DNA from: Anaerolineae bacterium
Lineage (GTDB): Bacteria > Chloroflexota > Anaerolineae > JAADDB01
Assembly (NCBI GenBank): GCA_015486895.1
Contig: WFQT01000063.1
Span: 1 to 15,845 of the forward strand
Direction of reading: 5' to 3'
DNA: 15,845 bases
Positions 14,611-15,845 of the stretch are shown piece after piece. Position numbers and translations under genes: made by a program. Within the stretch, counting starts at the first letter, position 1. Every line of letters begins with the position of its first letter. The notes beneath the pieces are model-generated. The model was not told the DNA's origin. It saw only the letters and a program-made list of their open reading frames with translations, and did no database searches.

Positions 14611-14639
14611 TTGCATTTTGGAGTTTGTTAGTGTATACT
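14611..14639 (+). promoter_or_regulatory. Possible promoter reading toward the gene cassette
   Basis: TTGCAT (14611-14616) and TATACT (14634-14639) are separated by 17 bases. The -10 box matches at five of six positions and the -35 at three. It points at the cassette boundary about 210 bp downstream and could serve as the cassette promoter. The surrounding DNA is AT-rich, so a chance match is possible. Confidence 0.4.
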
Positions 14640-14787
14640 GTTGTAGAAATTATTCATTGCGTTTTATATGTTTTTTGCTATTGGGGCAAGCGCGTTATCT
14701 GGATGAAATCTCCATCTAGTACAACATAGGGGATTATTATGTGGAGGACCATCTGTCTAATACGCCAAAACTGGTGCTTGGGCGGAA

Positions 14788-14838
14788 AAATGTCCATATA
14801 GTATGTCAAATTGGCGGCTTAGATGGACATTTGTCCAT
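14788..14838. promoter_or_regulatory. Repeated TGTCCAT sites beside the cassette boundary
   Basis: AAATGTCCAT (14788-14797) has a perfect 10-bp inverted partner ATGGACATTT (14823-14832), and TGTCCAT recurs directly at 14832-14838, so that ATGGACA and TGTCCAT also form a tight palindrome. Three copies in 51 bp, ending 11 bases before the GTTAGGC core, suggest protein-binding sites: an operator for the cassette gene or integrase sites of an attI-like region. The spacer 14488-14787 holds nothing else I can assign beyond the possible promoter. Confidence 0.5.
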
Positions 14839-14848
14839 GCAATAAATG

Positions 14849-14855
14849 GTTAGGC
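14849..14855 (+). other. Integron-type core site (left cassette boundary)
   Basis: GTTAGGC fits the recombination core GTTRRRY exactly, with crossover expected between G14849 and T14850. It precedes the cassette ORF by 33 bases, as in typical cassettes. I find no attC-like partner arms upstream, so it would be an attI-type site or the remnant of one. Confidence 0.6.
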
Positions 14856-15798
14856 GCTCTGTGACGCACATGAGGAGGAGAACGCTACGTGCTCAAAGAT
14901 CTAACACGAGATGATTGGCTTTCATTTCTGAACATTCCAGAGGCGAGAATTCCAATAGCACTGATACTGCGAGGAACGCGAAACCTCAAGTGGCACTACC
15001 AAGCATTTCGACAGTATTTCACGAATATCCTTGAAGTTGGAACACCCAACAGTATTCTTGAGGATGTATTCATAGGCGACCTGGGCAGTTGTCCAGTTGC
15101 GTATGCTTCCATATATGGCGCTCCAATGGCTTCAGAGGTGGTGCATGTCTTTGGGGTACTTGGTACGCCATTGGTAATCCAGACAGGCTGCTGTGGTGCG
15201 CTGGCTGATGGGATTGCGGCAGGAGATTTGTTCACAGCCACAGAAGCGTTCTGTGGTGAAGGGGCTTCGCAGTATTATGATCCAGGAGGAGAAACTGTCA
15301 CAGCATCGCTCATTCTTCAGGAATGGGTGGCAGGTGAACGACTGGGTGATTTGGAACTACACACAGGCAGAATCTACACCACATCTGCGCTTTTTGCGGA
15401 GGGCGTGGAGGAAGTCGAGGCATGGTTCCAAGAGGGTTATGCTGCTGTGGACATGGAAACGGCAGCGACATTTGCTGTTGCCCAGTATTTCGGCATGGAT
15501 AGAGCATCTATCCTATTTGCATTTGACAACCCAAGGGCGAAGGAGCACATCCTGCTCGATGATGCTCAAAAGGATGAGCTTCGGACGGCTGGCAACAATC
15601 GGATGATAGAATTAGTCTTGGAGATTGTTAAGGAATACGGTTCGCGGAAATGCGGCTAGCTGCAAAGGCGAACACTACCTAACCAGCCATTGCAGTTGAC
15701 GGCGGGGATCTGCGGTTTTATCAATGTTTGTGTGGTTGCGGTGGGTTTCGGTTTGTCCGAAGGTTTCTGGCAAACCCCGCTGCAACTGAACTTGGTCG
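14850..15798 (+). mobile_element. Integron-type gene cassette
   Basis: The interval from the crossover point in GTTAGGC to the crossover point in the next core GTTATAC encloses one ORF with little flanking DNA and an attC at its 3' end, which is the definition of an integron cassette. The 949-bp length and plus-strand orientation, opposite to most genes here, fit. The next ORF begins 29 bases beyond the right core site. No integrase gene lies in the window, so mobility depends on one elsewhere. Confidence 0.72.
14889..15659 (+). CDS. Nucleoside phosphorylase-family protein (cassette gene)
   Basis: This 256-residue protein belongs to the PNP/UDP phosphorylase superfamily, which cleaves nucleosides with phosphate (or water, in MTAN members) to free the base. 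IYGAPMASEVVHVFGVLGT (75-93) followed by VIQTGCCGALADGIAAGD (96-113) matches the family's substrate loop and Gly-rich strand. VDMETAATFAVAQYFG (187-202) is the ribose-binding segment with the conserved Glu190, and FAFDNPR (210-216) holds the likely base-contacting Asp213. Length is normal. The start is GTG, with GGAGGAG 8 bases upstream. It is the sole gene of an integron-type cassette, in the orientation read from the left boundary. Specificity (uridine, purine or thioadenosine) cannot be told. Some superfamily members act as effectors in phage defence, but nothing here shows that. Confidence 0.82.
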   Translation: MLKDLTRDDWLSFLNIPEARIPIALILRGTRNLKWHYQAFRQYFTNILEVGTPNSILEDVFIGDLGSCPVAYASIYGAPMASEVVHVFGVLGTPLVIQTGCCGALADGIAAGDLFTATEAFCGEGASQYYDPGGETVTASLILQEWVAGERLGDLELHTGRIYTTSALFAEGVEEVEAWFQEGYAAVDMETAATFAVAQYFGMDRASILFAFDNPRAKEHILLDDAQKDELRTAGNNRMIELVLEIVKEYGSRKCG

Positions 15799-15804
15799 TT
15801 ATAC
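15677..15804 (+). other. attC recombination site
   Basis: The site starts with R'' ACCTAAC (15677-15683, fits RYYYAAC), a 6-base spacer, then L'' TTGCAGTTG (15690-15698). At the other end L' CAACTGAA (15783-15790), a 7-base spacer and R' GTTATAC (15798-15804) follow. L'' and L' pair with one extrahelical base (G15692), at the same place as in well-known attC sites. GCGGGG (15702-15707) pairs with CCCCGC (15775-15780) beyond a small internal loop, and TTCGG/CCGAA (15747-15761) forms an apical hairpin. R' departs from GTTRRRY at one position. Confidence 0.78.
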
Positions 15805-15826
15805 GGACGCTGACAGGAGTGGGCAC

Positions 15827-15845
15827 ATGAATCCATTACCCGCCG
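15827..15845 (+). CDS. Start of the next cassette gene (partial)
   Basis: Immediately after the attC, AGGAG (15815-15819) lies 7 bases before an ATG that opens a reading frame beginning MNPLPA and running off the window. The spacing from the core site (29 bases after the crossover) is typical of a downstream cassette. Too little is visible to identify it. Confidence 0.55.

Noticed and set aside
14686..14700. GCAAGCGCGTTA resembles a stretch of the class 1 attI1 site, and CGCGTTATCT looks like a degenerate attC R' end
   Set aside because: The distance to the GTTAGGC core is about twice that in attI1, no other part of attI1 matches, and no complementary L arms are found upstream. A 12-base match may be chance.
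14739..14801. A 20-codon ORF (ATG at 14739) before the cassette as a leader peptide
   Set aside because: It has only a weak upstream G-run, no family resemblance, and no regulatory hairpin pair that would make it an attenuator.
1..15845. CRISPR array, rRNA or tRNA genes
   Set aside because: No regularly spaced direct repeats and no rRNA- or tRNA-like segments were recognised on reading; the repeats present are inverted or dispersed.

Overview
The window is a bacterial chromosomal segment with long co-directional runs of genes, mostly on the minus strand, separated by repeat-rich spacers. No rRNA is present. The style fits a Chloroflexota (Anaerolineae/Caldilineae-like) genome: a secreted protein with TPTPT linkers ending in a YLP-type C-terminus, intergenic palindromes built from CACAGATT/CACGGATT words, and an AbrB-radical SAM protein next to a MoaD-like carrier. 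This taxonomic guess is inference from style only.

Layout: (1) A palindromic repeat and methylglyoxal synthase (mgsA, + strand) at the left edge, facing a YegS/diacylglycerol-kinase-type lipid kinase. (2) A minus-strand redox/cofactor region, 6219 down to 2081: a radical SAM/SPASM protein with an AbrB-like N-terminus, a MoaD/ThiS-like carrier ending in GG, and an operon of a Crp/Fnr regulator, a PyrK-like protein and a PyrD-like protein joined by stop/start overlaps. The PyrK-like protein has lost all four [2Fe-2S] cysteines and the PyrD-like protein has lost its catalytic motifs. No tungsten oxidoreductase (AOR) is present. (3) Six minus-strand genes from 14225 to 6678: a secreted beta-propeller/CBM9-like/SdrD-like protein, dnaX, ybaB, recR, a UV-damage endonuclease with a ~240-residue C-terminal extension, and a VIT/CCC1 metal transporter that probably starts at TTG inside the end of the endonuclease gene. 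This block is bracketed by two copies, in opposite orientation, of a 138-150 bp MITE-like element with 13-bp terminal inverted repeats and perfect 7- or 8-bp target duplications. (4) The right edge holds an integron-type gene cassette: a core site GTTAGGC, a nucleoside-phosphorylase-family gene, an attC site whose arms match the canonical architecture, and the first codons of the next cassette gene. No integrase gene is in the window.

The most interesting points are the cassette/attC structure with an unusual upstream boundary that is not an attC, the degenerate dihydroorotate-dehydrogenase-B-like pair under a Crp/Fnr gene beside an orphan AbrB-radical SAM/MoaD pair, the UV-endonuclease fusion, and the MITE family with directly visible insertion footprints.
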